Source: an uncultured Collinsella sp. (GTDB lineage: Bacteria; Actinomycetota; Coriobacteriia; Coriobacteriales; Coriobacteriaceae). From it: 6,442 nucleotides of DNA. The DNA lies in contig CABUTH010000107.1 in NCBI GenBank assembly GCA_902494465.1, positions 1 to 6,442 on the forward strand, read 5' to 3'. Of this stretch, positions 1 through 5,838 are shown piece after piece. A program made the position numbers and the translations under genes. The notes beneath the pieces are model-generated. The model saw nothing but the letters and a program-made list of their open reading frames with translations. It was not told the DNA's origin and ran no database searches. Position 1 is the stretch's first letter. Each line of letters begins with the position of its first letter.

Positions 1-717
1 AAGACCAAGCCACTCGATAACGGGCGCGCGCTCTTTTGCTTTAGCGTTTCGGATACCGGCATTGGCATGGCTCCCGAGTTTTTAAAGCATATCTATGAGC
101 CGTTTGCCCAAGAAGGTGACGATGCGCGCAGCAAGTTCCAAGGAACCGGCATGGGCATGCCAATCGTCAAGTCGCTTATTGAACTGATGGGCGGCACCAT
201 CGAAGTCACCAGCGAATTCCATGTGGGCACCACGTTCTACGTGGAAATTCCGCTCGATATCGACAAGAACCCCCAGACGCGGGCGAATACGGTCGAGAGG
301 GCGCTCGACTGCTCGCTCGCCGACATGAACGTGCTGCTCGCCGAAGACAACGAATTGAATGCCGAGATTGCCCAGACGCTGCTAGAATCCGAGGGCGTCG
401 TGGTCACCCGCGCCGTCAACGGCAACGAAGTCGTCGATCTGTACCTGTCTCATCCCGCCGGTAGCTTCGATGCGATCCTGATGGACATTATGATGCCGGA
501 CATGGACGGTTACGAGGCAACCCGCGCGATTCGCCTGAGCGAGAAGGTCGATGCAGCCGATATCCCCATCATCGCGCTCACCGCCAACGCCTTTGCCGAG
601 GACGCCAAGGCGGCACACGACGCCGGCATGAACGCCCATCTGTCCAAACCGCTCGACTTTAACAAGCTCAAAAACATACTCGCCCGCATCAAGAAAAACG
701 GATCCGTTTCGCTATAG
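1..717 (+). CDS. Hybrid sensor histidine kinase/response regulator, C-terminal part (5' end outside window)
   Basis: Reading frame 1 is open from the first base to the TAG at 715-717, giving 238 visible residues; the N-terminal sensor and the HisKA dimerisation domain lie outside the window. Visible residues 1-85 are the end of a HATPase_c domain: a G1 box DTGIGM (D18) and a G2 box GTGMGM (residues 48-53), followed by the typical LIELMGG strand. Residues about 108-235 form a receiver domain with the acidic pair E115/D116, phospho-acceptor D162 in the LMDIMMP motif (codon 484-486), switch threonine T194 and conserved lysine K216 in LSKP. The protein ends just after the receiver, with no HPt or DNA-binding domain, so a phosphorelay to an unseen partner is inferred. 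The receiver closely resembles that of the kinase encoded at 1310-3502. The ligand cannot be judged from this fragment. The next gene follows 42 bases downstream on the same strand without an obvious terminator between them. Confidence 0.93.
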   Translation, partial: KTKPLDNGRALFCFSVSDTGIGMAPEFLKHIYEPFAQEGDDARSKFQGTGMGMPIVKSLIELMGGTIEVTSEFHVGTTFYVEIPLDIDKNPQTRANTVERALDCSLADMNVLLAEDNELNAEIAQTLLESEGVVVTRAVNGNEVVDLYLSHPAGSFDAILMDIMMPDMDGYEATRAIRLSEKVDAADIPIIALTANAFAEDAKAAHDAGMNAHLSKPLDFNKLKNILARIKKNGSVSL

Positions 718-743
718 TTTGTGCTCAACTACCACGCATGACC

Positions 744-753
744 AGAAAGGAAG
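744..753 (+). promoter_or_regulatory. Ribosome binding site of the flavin-binding protein gene
   Basis: A purine-rich AGAAAGGAAG stretch, with AAAGGA at 746-751, lies 8 bases before the ATG at 760. It supports this start over the overlapping frame that opens at 719, which has no such element. Confidence 0.7.
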
Positions 754-759
754 CCAACG

Positions 760-1239
760 ATGTTTAGGCCCTTGCGTCGAAAGAAACGCGCCATCACTGA
801 CGAGGAAGCGCGCGAACTGCTCGCTACCTGCAAGCGCGGCGTCTTTGCCGTCAACGGCGACGATGGCTACCCGTACGCCATTCCCGTCAACTACTTCTTT
901 GACACCGAGCACGACAAGATTTATTTCCATGGCGCCAAAGCCGGCCACAAGGTCGACGCACTCAAGCGCGATGACAAGGTCTGCTTTACCGTTTACGGCA
1001 ACGAGTGGCACAAGGACGGTGACTGGGCTCCCTATGTTATGAGTACCGTGGTCTTTGGCCGCTGTCGCCTGGCGAACGACGCTCCCGCGTTTATCGAAGA
1101 CAAAGTCCGCCAGCTCGCCCTTAAGTACTACCCTTCCGCCGAGGAAGTCGAAGAGGAGATCGCCAAGGACATTAAGGGCGTCCAGCTCTACGAGATTACG
1201 ATTGAGCATCTCTGCGGTAAGCAGATTCAGGAAAAGTAA
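760..1239 (+). CDS. Pyridoxamine 5'-phosphate oxidase family protein (NimA-like, flavin-binding)
   Basis: This 159-residue protein fits the small split-barrel FMN-binding family that includes pyridoxamine-phosphate oxidases and the 5-nitroimidazole reductase NimA. Visible family signs are GYPYAIPVNY (residues 36-45), the strand IYFHGAKAGHK (54-64) with the motif-like HGA and GHK, then a VCFTVYG strand (74-80) and a VVFGR strand (97-101). The protein starts with a basic stretch (RPLRRKKR) and has no signal peptide, so it should be cytoplasmic. Members bind FMN or a similar cofactor (F420 or haem in some branches) and often act as reductases on small nitro or quinone compounds; the substrate here cannot be read from sequence. 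The length is typical for the NimA-type branch and shorter than true PdxH. A good Shine-Dalgarno sequence supports the ATG at 760. It may be co-transcribed with the preceding kinase gene, 42 bases upstream. Nitroimidazole resistance should not be assumed from family membership. Confidence 0.88.
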   Translation: MFRPLRRKKRAITDEEARELLATCKRGVFAVNGDDGYPYAIPVNYFFDTEHDKIYFHGAKAGHKVDALKRDDKVCFTVYGNEWHKDGDWAPYVMSTVVFGRCRLANDAPAFIEDKVRQLALKYYPSAEEVEEEIAKDIKGVQLYEITIEHLCGKQIQEK

Positions 1240-1267
1240 GCCCCCTCAGCAGACCTCATCAATAGCA

Positions 1268-1307
1268 ATATGGCCCGATTCCAACCAACATTGGAACCGG
1301 GCCATAT
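1268..1307. terminator. Strong hairpin between convergent genes, probable bidirectional terminator
   Basis: Two 17-base arms (1268-1284 and 1291-1307) enclose a 6-base loop, CCAACA. They pair at every position except 1278/1297. That pair is A-C in the plus-strand RNA but a U-G wobble in the minus-strand RNA, so the fold is better for minus-strand transcripts. The arm begins 3 bases after the stop codon of the minus-strand kinase and 29 bases after the stop of the plus-strand flavoprotein gene. On the minus strand the stem is followed by a modestly T-rich TTGCTATTGAT; on the plus strand there is no clear T tract. Termination of the kinase transcript is therefore better supported than termination of the flavoprotein transcript. 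Confidence 0.7.
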
Positions 1308-1309
1308 GC

Positions 1310-3502
1310 CTATAAAGCGTCGGCGGCTATGTGCGCTAGCGCCTCAACGAGCTCCTGCGAGCTCACGGGTTTACTCAGGTGCGCGTTCATGCCCGCCTCG
1401 CGTGAAAGCCTGCGATCGTCGGCAAAGGCGTTGGCGCTCGCGGCGATAATCGGCGTGGTCGCGGCATCCTCACGATCGAGTGCTCGAATCCGACGCGTGG
1501 CCTCAAGGCCATCGATGCCCGGCATCATGATGTCCATCAACACCACGTCGTACTCGTGCGGCGCGCTCGCGGCAAACGCCTCAACGGCAGACTCGCCATC
1601 CTTAGCATGCGTCACGACGGCACCGGCACGGCTGAGTGTAAACTGCGCGATCTCGGCATTCAGATCGTTATCCTCTACGAGCAAAACACGCAAGCCCTGG
1701 AGCGCATCGCCATCGCCCCCATCCACGCGAACTGCCTGAGGAATCTCAGAGCGTTTGCATTTCTCGAACGGCAGGCGGATGGTAAACTTCGTCCCCTGCC
1801 CCAAGACGCTCGTAAAACTCATGGTTCCGCCCATAAGCTCGACCAACTGTTTTGCGATAGGCGCGCCCAGGCCAGTTCCCGATGAGGCACCTTCCACCTG
1901 TTGCTCCTCGCGGCAAAACGGCTCGTAGAGGTGCTGTTGGAACTCCTCGCTCATGCCAATACCGTTGTCGGCGATCGTGTATTCATAGACGGGGACGCCA
2001 TCCGCTGGCTCCACCTCGCGGCACACCAGGCGAACATAGCCGCCCCGGCGGTTGTACTTGACGGCATTGCCGGCAATATTGAGCAACAAGCGCTTGAGGT
2101 GCGTCACGCTCACCCGCGCATAGGGATGATTAAGCGTCTGCTGGTCGCAGATAATTGTCACCAGACGCTCCTCGGCCTGGCGCTCCAGAATATCGCGCAC
2201 CTCGTGGTTGAGGGTCACCAAGTTTGTGGGAACAAGCTCCAAATCGACCTGCCCGCTCTCCAGGCGACTCATATCCAGGGCCTCGTTGGCAAGGTCGAGC
2301 AGCAGTCCCGATGCCATCCAGATCTTTGAGCGGCACTCGGTCTGCTTTTGCAGATCGTCCGCATTGGCATCGCCGACCTCAACCATTCCGCGAATGCCGT
2401 TGATGGGCGTGCGCAGATCGTGGCTCATGCGACGCAAAAACTCCGTCTTTGCCGAGTTGGCAGACGAGGCCTCACGCGCTGCCTTTGCCAGTTTGTCGCC
2501 ATAGTCGCGCTCCTGCTGCAGCAAGTCCGTCAAACGTCGACGATCAGCGCGGCGACGTACCATCACAACAACGGCTATAACACCGCTGTAGAGCACCAGC
2601 ACGCCGGCAGCAACAGCCGCGACGACCTCAAAGTAGCGCCGCGCCGAGGCATAGGTGTACACGTAGAACCCGCGCGCTTTTCCAAATGTGCCCAAATACC
2701 ACTCGCCGCTGGCGTTGACCAGTCGGACTTTGCCGGGCAGGCATCGATCCTTAATACCGTCGACAATAAAGACATCCGTTGCAGGCAGATTAAATACGCC
2801 CAATATGGTGGGCTCAACGGCATTGGTCGCAACGACCTTGCCATCGCTTTCGATTACGATATTGCCACTGTCGATGGTCTCATAACCACCGAGCAGGCTC
2901 TGCAGTTTGAGCGTATTGCTTGCAACTGCCTTCGCGCTCTGATGCCTTACTGCGACAACGATGCCCTCGTCATCCTGCCGGGTTACGCAGCCAATGTCTG
3001 CGACCGAATCATCCGAAAGCGTAATGCGGGCGGTATAGGACTTAAGCGGATGGGCTGCCACCTCCAGCACGGGTGCTTCCTTGAGATACGTAGCGAGCGA
3101 CTCGTAGCCCACGCCATCCGTCGAGGACTCGGACACCAAATTGCCCGATGCGTCCGTCACGATCAGTGCACTCACGTTGAACTGGTCGGCATATTGCTCC
3201 AGCATGGCGTTATCCACCGAACCGTCGCGCTCCATATCGCGCGCTGTCTCTCCGGCGATCTCCATAACGCGAATCAGGTTTTTGGTCGTATAGGCGCTAT
3301 TGAATGCATCGTAGGAAAGGCTCTGCGTCGCCACGTAATCGACAACGTCGGCAAAGCGCTGCTCGGCCTGAGCTGCCGTGTAGCCGTAGCTCATCATGCC
3401 GGCAACAACCGAAAGCGCTATCCCCAGCAGGGCGACAAGGAGCCATGCCCCTGTCGAACGATTACCCCGCTCCTCTACGGCGTGGTCGGGCGCATCGATC
3501 AT
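1310..3502 (-). CDS. Membrane-bound hybrid sensor histidine kinase/response regulator with extracellular sensor, paired with a binding lipoprotein
   Basis: This is a complete 730-residue hybrid kinase. A membrane segment at about residues 18-40 and another at about 291-315 bracket an external region of roughly 250 residues. In that region two strand pairs resemble PAS/Cache turns (SALIVTDASGNLV near 111-123 and GNIVIESDGKVV near 213-224), suggesting a dCache-like sensor. A charged linker leads to HisKA, with phospho-acceptor H361 in SHDLRTP. The HATPase_c domain follows: N box around N475-N484, G1 box DNGIGM from D512 and G2 box GTGLGAP at 542-548. After a linker the receiver spans about 603-728, with D611, phospho-acceptor D657 in LMDIMMP, switch residue S689 (serine instead of the commoner threonine) and K711. 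There is no HPt or DNA-binding output. The start codon overlaps the stop of the upstream lipoprotein gene (ATGA) and has a strong Shine-Dalgarno sequence. Context implies that the lipoprotein supplies or assists ligand detection. The ligand is unknown. Confidence 0.95.
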   Translation of the reverse strand: MIDAPDHAVEERGNRSTGAWLLVALLGIALSVVAGMMSYGYTAAQAEQRFADVVDYVATQSLSYDAFNSAYTTKNLIRVMEIAGETARDMERDGSVDNAMLEQYADQFNVSALIVTDASGNLVSESSTDGVGYESLATYLKEAPVLEVAAHPLKSYTARITLSDDSVADIGCVTRQDDEGIVVAVRHQSAKAVASNTLKLQSLLGGYETIDSGNIVIESDGKVVATNAVEPTILGVFNLPATDVFIVDGIKDRCLPGKVRLVNASGEWYLGTFGKARGFYVYTYASARRYFEVVAAVAAGVLVLYSGVIAVVVMVRRRADRRRLTDLLQQERDYGDKLAKAAREASSANSAKTEFLRRMSHDLRTPINGIRGMVEVGDANADDLQKQTECRSKIWMASGLLLDLANEALDMSRLESGQVDLELVPTNLVTLNHEVRDILERQAEERLVTIICDQQTLNHPYARVSVTHLKRLLLNIAGNAVKYNRRGGYVRLVCREVEPADGVPVYEYTIADNGIGMSEEFQQHLYEPFCREEQQVEGASSGTGLGAPIAKQLVELMGGTMSFTSVLGQGTKFTIRLPFEKCKRSEIPQAVRVDGGDGDALQGLRVLLVEDNDLNAEIAQFTLSRAGAVVTHAKDGESAVEAFAASAPHEYDVVLMDIMMPGIDGLEATRRIRALDREDAATTPIIAASANAFADDRRLSREAGMNAHLSKPVSSQELVEALAHIAADAL

Positions 3503-4368
3503 GACAGGCCCTCCATATTCAAAAATGGCGAAGGGTCATCAAAGTACTTTGACACCAGACGTTCCATGGTGCCATCGACAAGCATTTCTTGGTAGGCATG
3601 AGTGAGCTTAACGTCGATGCCGCGCGTATCGTTGATATCGAAAGCGGTGCCCAAACCAACCTCTAGCAGCGGCTCATCCAAAATGCGATACGTCACACCA
3701 TAATCTTTTTCGTAGGTGAGCAGCGAGGACTCATGCGCGACGATGGCATCGACCAGACCTTCGACGAGCGCCGGGTTCAGGTATGAGCGGTCCGAAAAGC
3801 AGTAGAGCTCTTTGATCTGCGGAACGTTTTCATTTGCATGATTGAGCAAAATGTCCTCGGGCTTGGTGGTGGACTGGACCGCCACGACCTTATCCTCAAG
3901 ATCGGCAAGCGTGTAGATATCGCTCTGGGGATCGACCGCGACCACCTGGCGGCTCGCAAGGTACGGGCCGGCCCAACGATACTCGTTTTCGCGACCCGTC
4001 ATGCTAAAGCTGCCCATGACGCAATCGAGCTCGCCGCTCGCCAGTAGCTCGTTCTTCTTTTCCCAATCGATCAGCTGGTACTTTGGCTTGTAACCAATGC
4101 GGGCCAAAGCCTCGGTCAATATCTCGACATCCAGGCCAACGATATCGCCGTACTCGTCGGTATACACAAACGGTGGATAGAGGTCGCTGCCGACGTTGAG
4201 CGTCTTGAGGTCGTCGTCTTTGACTTGCGAGGCGTCCAAACCTTCTAATGCAGACGTCGAGGCTCCGTCATTCGACCCGGAGCAGCCAGCTATCGCTACG
4301 ACAAAGACGCTCGCCACTGCAAGCGCAACAAACAACGAAATGGCAACCGAGCGACGGGATCTTTTCAT
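3499..4368 (-). CDS. Family 3 extracellular solute-binding lipoprotein, probable co-sensor of the adjacent kinase
   Basis: The protein has 289 residues. It begins with a basic N-terminus (MKRSRR), a hydrophobic segment at about 8-27 and a lipobox ending IAGC with lipidated C29, so it should be anchored on the outer face of the cytoplasmic membrane. A serine/glycine-rich linker leads into a periplasmic-binding-protein fold of the amino-acid type (SBP_bac_3): LYPPFVYTDEYGDIVGLDVE (63-82), LASGELDCVMGSFSMTGRE (109-127) and GLVDAIVAHES (204-214). R126 sits where the family's ligand-carboxylate-binding arginine is normally found. The position that usually carries the amine-binding aspartate after VDAxVx appears to be H212, so the ligand may not be an ordinary alpha-amino acid. 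Family members usually feed an ABC importer, but no permease or ATPase gene is here; the gene is instead fused by a 4-base overlap to a hybrid kinase. A sensory role like that of other binding-protein/kinase pairs is inferred. GGAG (4376-4373) precedes the ATG with short spacing. Confidence 0.92.
   Translation of the reverse strand: MKRSRRSVAISLFVALAVASVFVVAIAGCSGSNDGASTSALEGLDASQVKDDDLKTLNVGSDLYPPFVYTDEYGDIVGLDVEILTEALARIGYKPKYQLIDWEKKNELLASGELDCVMGSFSMTGRENEYRWAGPYLASRQVVAVDPQSDIYTLADLEDKVVAVQSTTKPEDILLNHANENVPQIKELYCFSDRSYLNPALVEGLVDAIVAHESSLLTYEKDYGVTYRILDEPLLEVGLGTAFDINDTRGIDVKLTHAYQEMLVDGTMERLVSKYFDDPSPFLNMEGLS
3509..3514 (-). promoter_or_regulatory. Strong Shine-Dalgarno sequence for the kinase inside the lipoprotein gene
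   Basis: On the minus strand GGAGGG lies 6 bases before the kinase ATG and within the last codons of the lipoprotein gene. Together with the ATGA stop/start overlap at 3502-3499 it points to translational coupling and matched expression of the two proteins. Confidence 0.8.
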
Positions 4369-4410
4369 CGAGCTCCATACGATCCTGTTTACAGACTGAA
4401 ATGGTTAAAG

Positions 4411-4419
4411 ATAATAGCA
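4411..4419 (-). promoter_or_regulatory. Possible extended -10 promoter element for the lipoprotein-kinase operon
   Basis: Reading the minus strand, TGCTATTAT occurs 42 bases before the lipoprotein ATG: a -10 hexamer differing from TATAAT at one position, preceded by the TGn extension. The stretch is AT-rich compared with its surroundings. No good -35 hexamer is found at 16-18 bases, which is tolerable for extended -10 promoters. The call rests on this match alone. Confidence 0.4.
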
Positions 4420-4460
4420 AACAAAACCACACGAGTGCCCAATTGTTACAGGCGCTTTAC

Positions 4461-4502
4461 CGTGTGGGACCTTCCAGCCGACTTGGCAGAAGGCCCCGCA
4501 TG
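4461..4502. other. Imperfect stem-loop downstream of the MalY-type gene
   Basis: Arms GGGACCTTC (4466-4474) and GAAGGCCCC (4489-4497) pair with one non-Watson-Crick position (4469/4494: a G-U wobble in minus-strand RNA). An inner GCC/GGC helix closes a GACTT loop at 4480-4484, and the outer flanks 4461-4465/4498-4502 can extend the stem through G-U pairs in plus-strand RNA. It starts 10 bases after the stop codon of the minus-strand aminotransferase gene, a natural place for a terminator, but no T tract follows on either strand. It could be a weak terminator, a 3'-end stabilising structure, or a leader element of the lipoprotein transcript if transcription starts further upstream. Confidence 0.4.
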
Positions 4503-4512
4503 CAGTGCTCAC

Positions 4513-5727
4513 TTACCGTGCATTAAAAACGTAGCGGTCCAGGCGGTCGCACGCCTCCCTTACGCGCGAAAGCGGCAGCGCCAGATTCACGCGAATGTGG
4601 CGGGGCCCGTGGAACGGGCGGCCGTCCTGATACCCCACGCCCACGCGCGCCCCCTCGTCGAGCAGCCACTGAATATCGCGGCCATGCTCGCGGCACCACT
4701 CGGTGCAGTCCAGAAACACCATGTACGTGCCCTGCGGACGTGAATAGGACACGCCCTCAAAATGCTCGTCCACGTAATTGCAGAAGTACTCGATATTATC
4801 GGCAAGCACCTGATTGAGCTCGTCCACCCACTCATAGCCTTGCGGCTGATAGGCACCGATAAGCGCATGCATGGAGAGGACATTCATCTCGTTGTAGTGA
4901 GTCTTGTTGGACACGGCGCACACGCGGTCGCGCAGCGTCTCGTTATAGATGATGTGGTAGCTGCCGACCAGGCCCGCCAGGTTGAACGTCTTGCTGGGCG
5001 CGTAGAGGGCAACCGTGCGCATGCGGGCATCCTCGCTCACCGACTGCGTCGGGATATGCTTGTGGCCCGGCAGGATGATATCGGACCAAATCTCGTCCGA
5101 GATCACCACGCAATCGTGCTGACGATAGATGTCCATGGCGCGCTCGATCTCGTCGCGCTCCCATACGCGGCCGCAGGGATTGTGCGGCGAGCAGAACACC
5201 GCGGCATGGATGTGGTTTTGCGCGAGCTTGTGCTCCATGTCCTCAAAGTCCATACGCCACACGCCTTGGTCGTCGAGCTTAAGCGGGCTGTGGACAATGC
5301 GATAGCCCGCGGCCTCAATGGACTTGGTAAAGCCGATGTAGGTAGGACTGTGGACCAGCACCGCATCGCCCGGCTGAACATACGCACGCAGCGTCGACAC
5401 GACACCGCCCAGCACGCCGTTTTCGTAGCCGATATGTTCAGGGCGCAGGCCCTCGACGCCATTGCGGCGGCTCTGCCATTCGATGATGCGGTCGAAGTAC
5501 TCGGCGCGCGGGTTAAAGTAGCCAAACATGGGATGCTGAGCACGCTGAATGATGTACTCCTGGACCGTGGGCACCGTGGCGAAGTTCATGTCCGCCACCC
5601 ACATGGGAATGCGATCGAAGCCCTCGTCGGGTGCGTTTGGAGCCATGCCGGGGATCTCACCCCAAGAATCAACGGCGATGGAGTCCATGCCGTGGCGGTC
5701 GATAAGCGAGCTAAAGTCGTATTTCAT
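4513..5727 (-). CDS. MalY/PatB-type PLP-dependent aminotransferase/C-S lyase
   Basis: This 404-residue fold-type I PLP enzyme belongs to class I/II aminotransferases, closest to the MalY/PatB cystathionine beta-lyase branch (E. coli MalY is about 390 residues). Visible marks are MWVADMNFATVP near the N-terminus (42-53), the cofactor-stacking tyrosine in SPTYIGF (Y130), the PHNPCGR loop (N183), D211 in ISDEIW, Schiff-base lysine K246 in APSKTFNLAGL, and carboxylate-binding R379 in HIRVNLA. Members cleave the C-S bond of cystathionine or cysteine conjugates, releasing pyruvate, ammonia and a thiol; some are true aminotransferases, and sequence alone does not decide. No signal peptide, so cytoplasmic. 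The frame stays open upstream to a GTG at 5775, but the ATG at 5727 is preferred: GGGAG lies 6 bases before it, it opens MKYDFSSLIDRHG as in relatives, and the GTG lacks a ribosome site. It lies 111 bases downstream of the tRNA methyltransferase gene on the same strand and may or may not share its transcript. Confidence 0.92.
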   Translation of the reverse strand: MKYDFSSLIDRHGMDSIAVDSWGEIPGMAPNAPDEGFDRIPMWVADMNFATVPTVQEYIIQRAQHPMFGYFNPRAEYFDRIIEWQSRRNGVEGLRPEHIGYENGVLGGVVSTLRAYVQPGDAVLVHSPTYIGFTKSIEAAGYRIVHSPLKLDDQGVWRMDFEDMEHKLAQNHIHAAVFCSPHNPCGRVWERDEIERAMDIYRQHDCVVISDEIWSDIILPGHKHIPTQSVSEDARMRTVALYAPSKTFNLAGLVGSYHIIYNETLRDRVCAVSNKTHYNEMNVLSMHALIGAYQPQGYEWVDELNQVLADNIEYFCNYVDEHFEGVSYSRPQGTYMVFLDCTEWCREHGRDIQWLLDEGARVGVGYQDGRPFHGPRHIRVNLALPLSRVREACDRLDRYVFNAR

Positions 5728-5733
5728 GCTGAG

Positions 5734-5738
5734 CTCCC
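5734..5738 (-). promoter_or_regulatory. Ribosome binding site deciding the MalY-type start
   Basis: GGGAG on the minus strand lies 6 bases before the ATG at 5727. The alternative in-frame GTG at 5775 has only a C-rich stretch upstream, so the 404-residue start is favoured over a 420-residue one. Confidence 0.7.
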
Positions 5739-5788
5739 GTGCGAAGTGATTGTTTTGGTAGGCGTTATTGTCCACCAGCGTGGGCGGT

Positions 5789-5808
5789 TTTGGCGCGGAG
5801 TTTGGCGC
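5789..5808. repeat. Short direct repeat TTTGGCGC, two copies 12 bases apart
   Basis: TTTGGCGC occurs at 5789-5796 and again at 5801-5808 (plus-strand reading), separated by GGAG, in the 111-base gap upstream of the MalY-type gene. The period is near one helical turn, so a regulator could bind both copies on one face. No clear promoter hexamers are recognisable around it. It may also be chance in GC-rich DNA. Confidence 0.35.
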
Positions 5809-5838
5809 TTAATTTGACGGGTGCGGACGAATGGCTGG

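Noticed and set aside
719..1042. Plus-strand frame overlapping the start of the flavoprotein gene
   Set aside because: It overlaps the NimA-like gene in another frame, lacks a ribosome binding site, and its serine/threonine-rich translation has no domain.
2348..3595. Long plus-strand open frame (415 codons) opposite the kinase gene
   Set aside because: It lies antisense to a clearly real kinase with all catalytic motifs, has no recognisable domain, and arises from the codon bias of the opposite strand.
3499..4368. Lipoprotein as part of an amino acid ABC importer operon
   Set aside because: No permease or ATPase gene is present, and the downstream partner is a kinase overlapping by four bases. 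A transporter elsewhere in the genome cannot be excluded.
4385..4394. CTGTTTACAG inverted repeat near the lipoprotein start as an operator
   Set aside because: The arms are only four bases each and the site occurs once, so chance is a sufficient explanation.
4762..5817. Long plus-strand open frame (351 codons) opposite the MalY-type gene
   Set aside because: It is antisense to a well-supported PLP enzyme. Its translation is a low-information run rich in valine, histidine and arginine, with no family signature.
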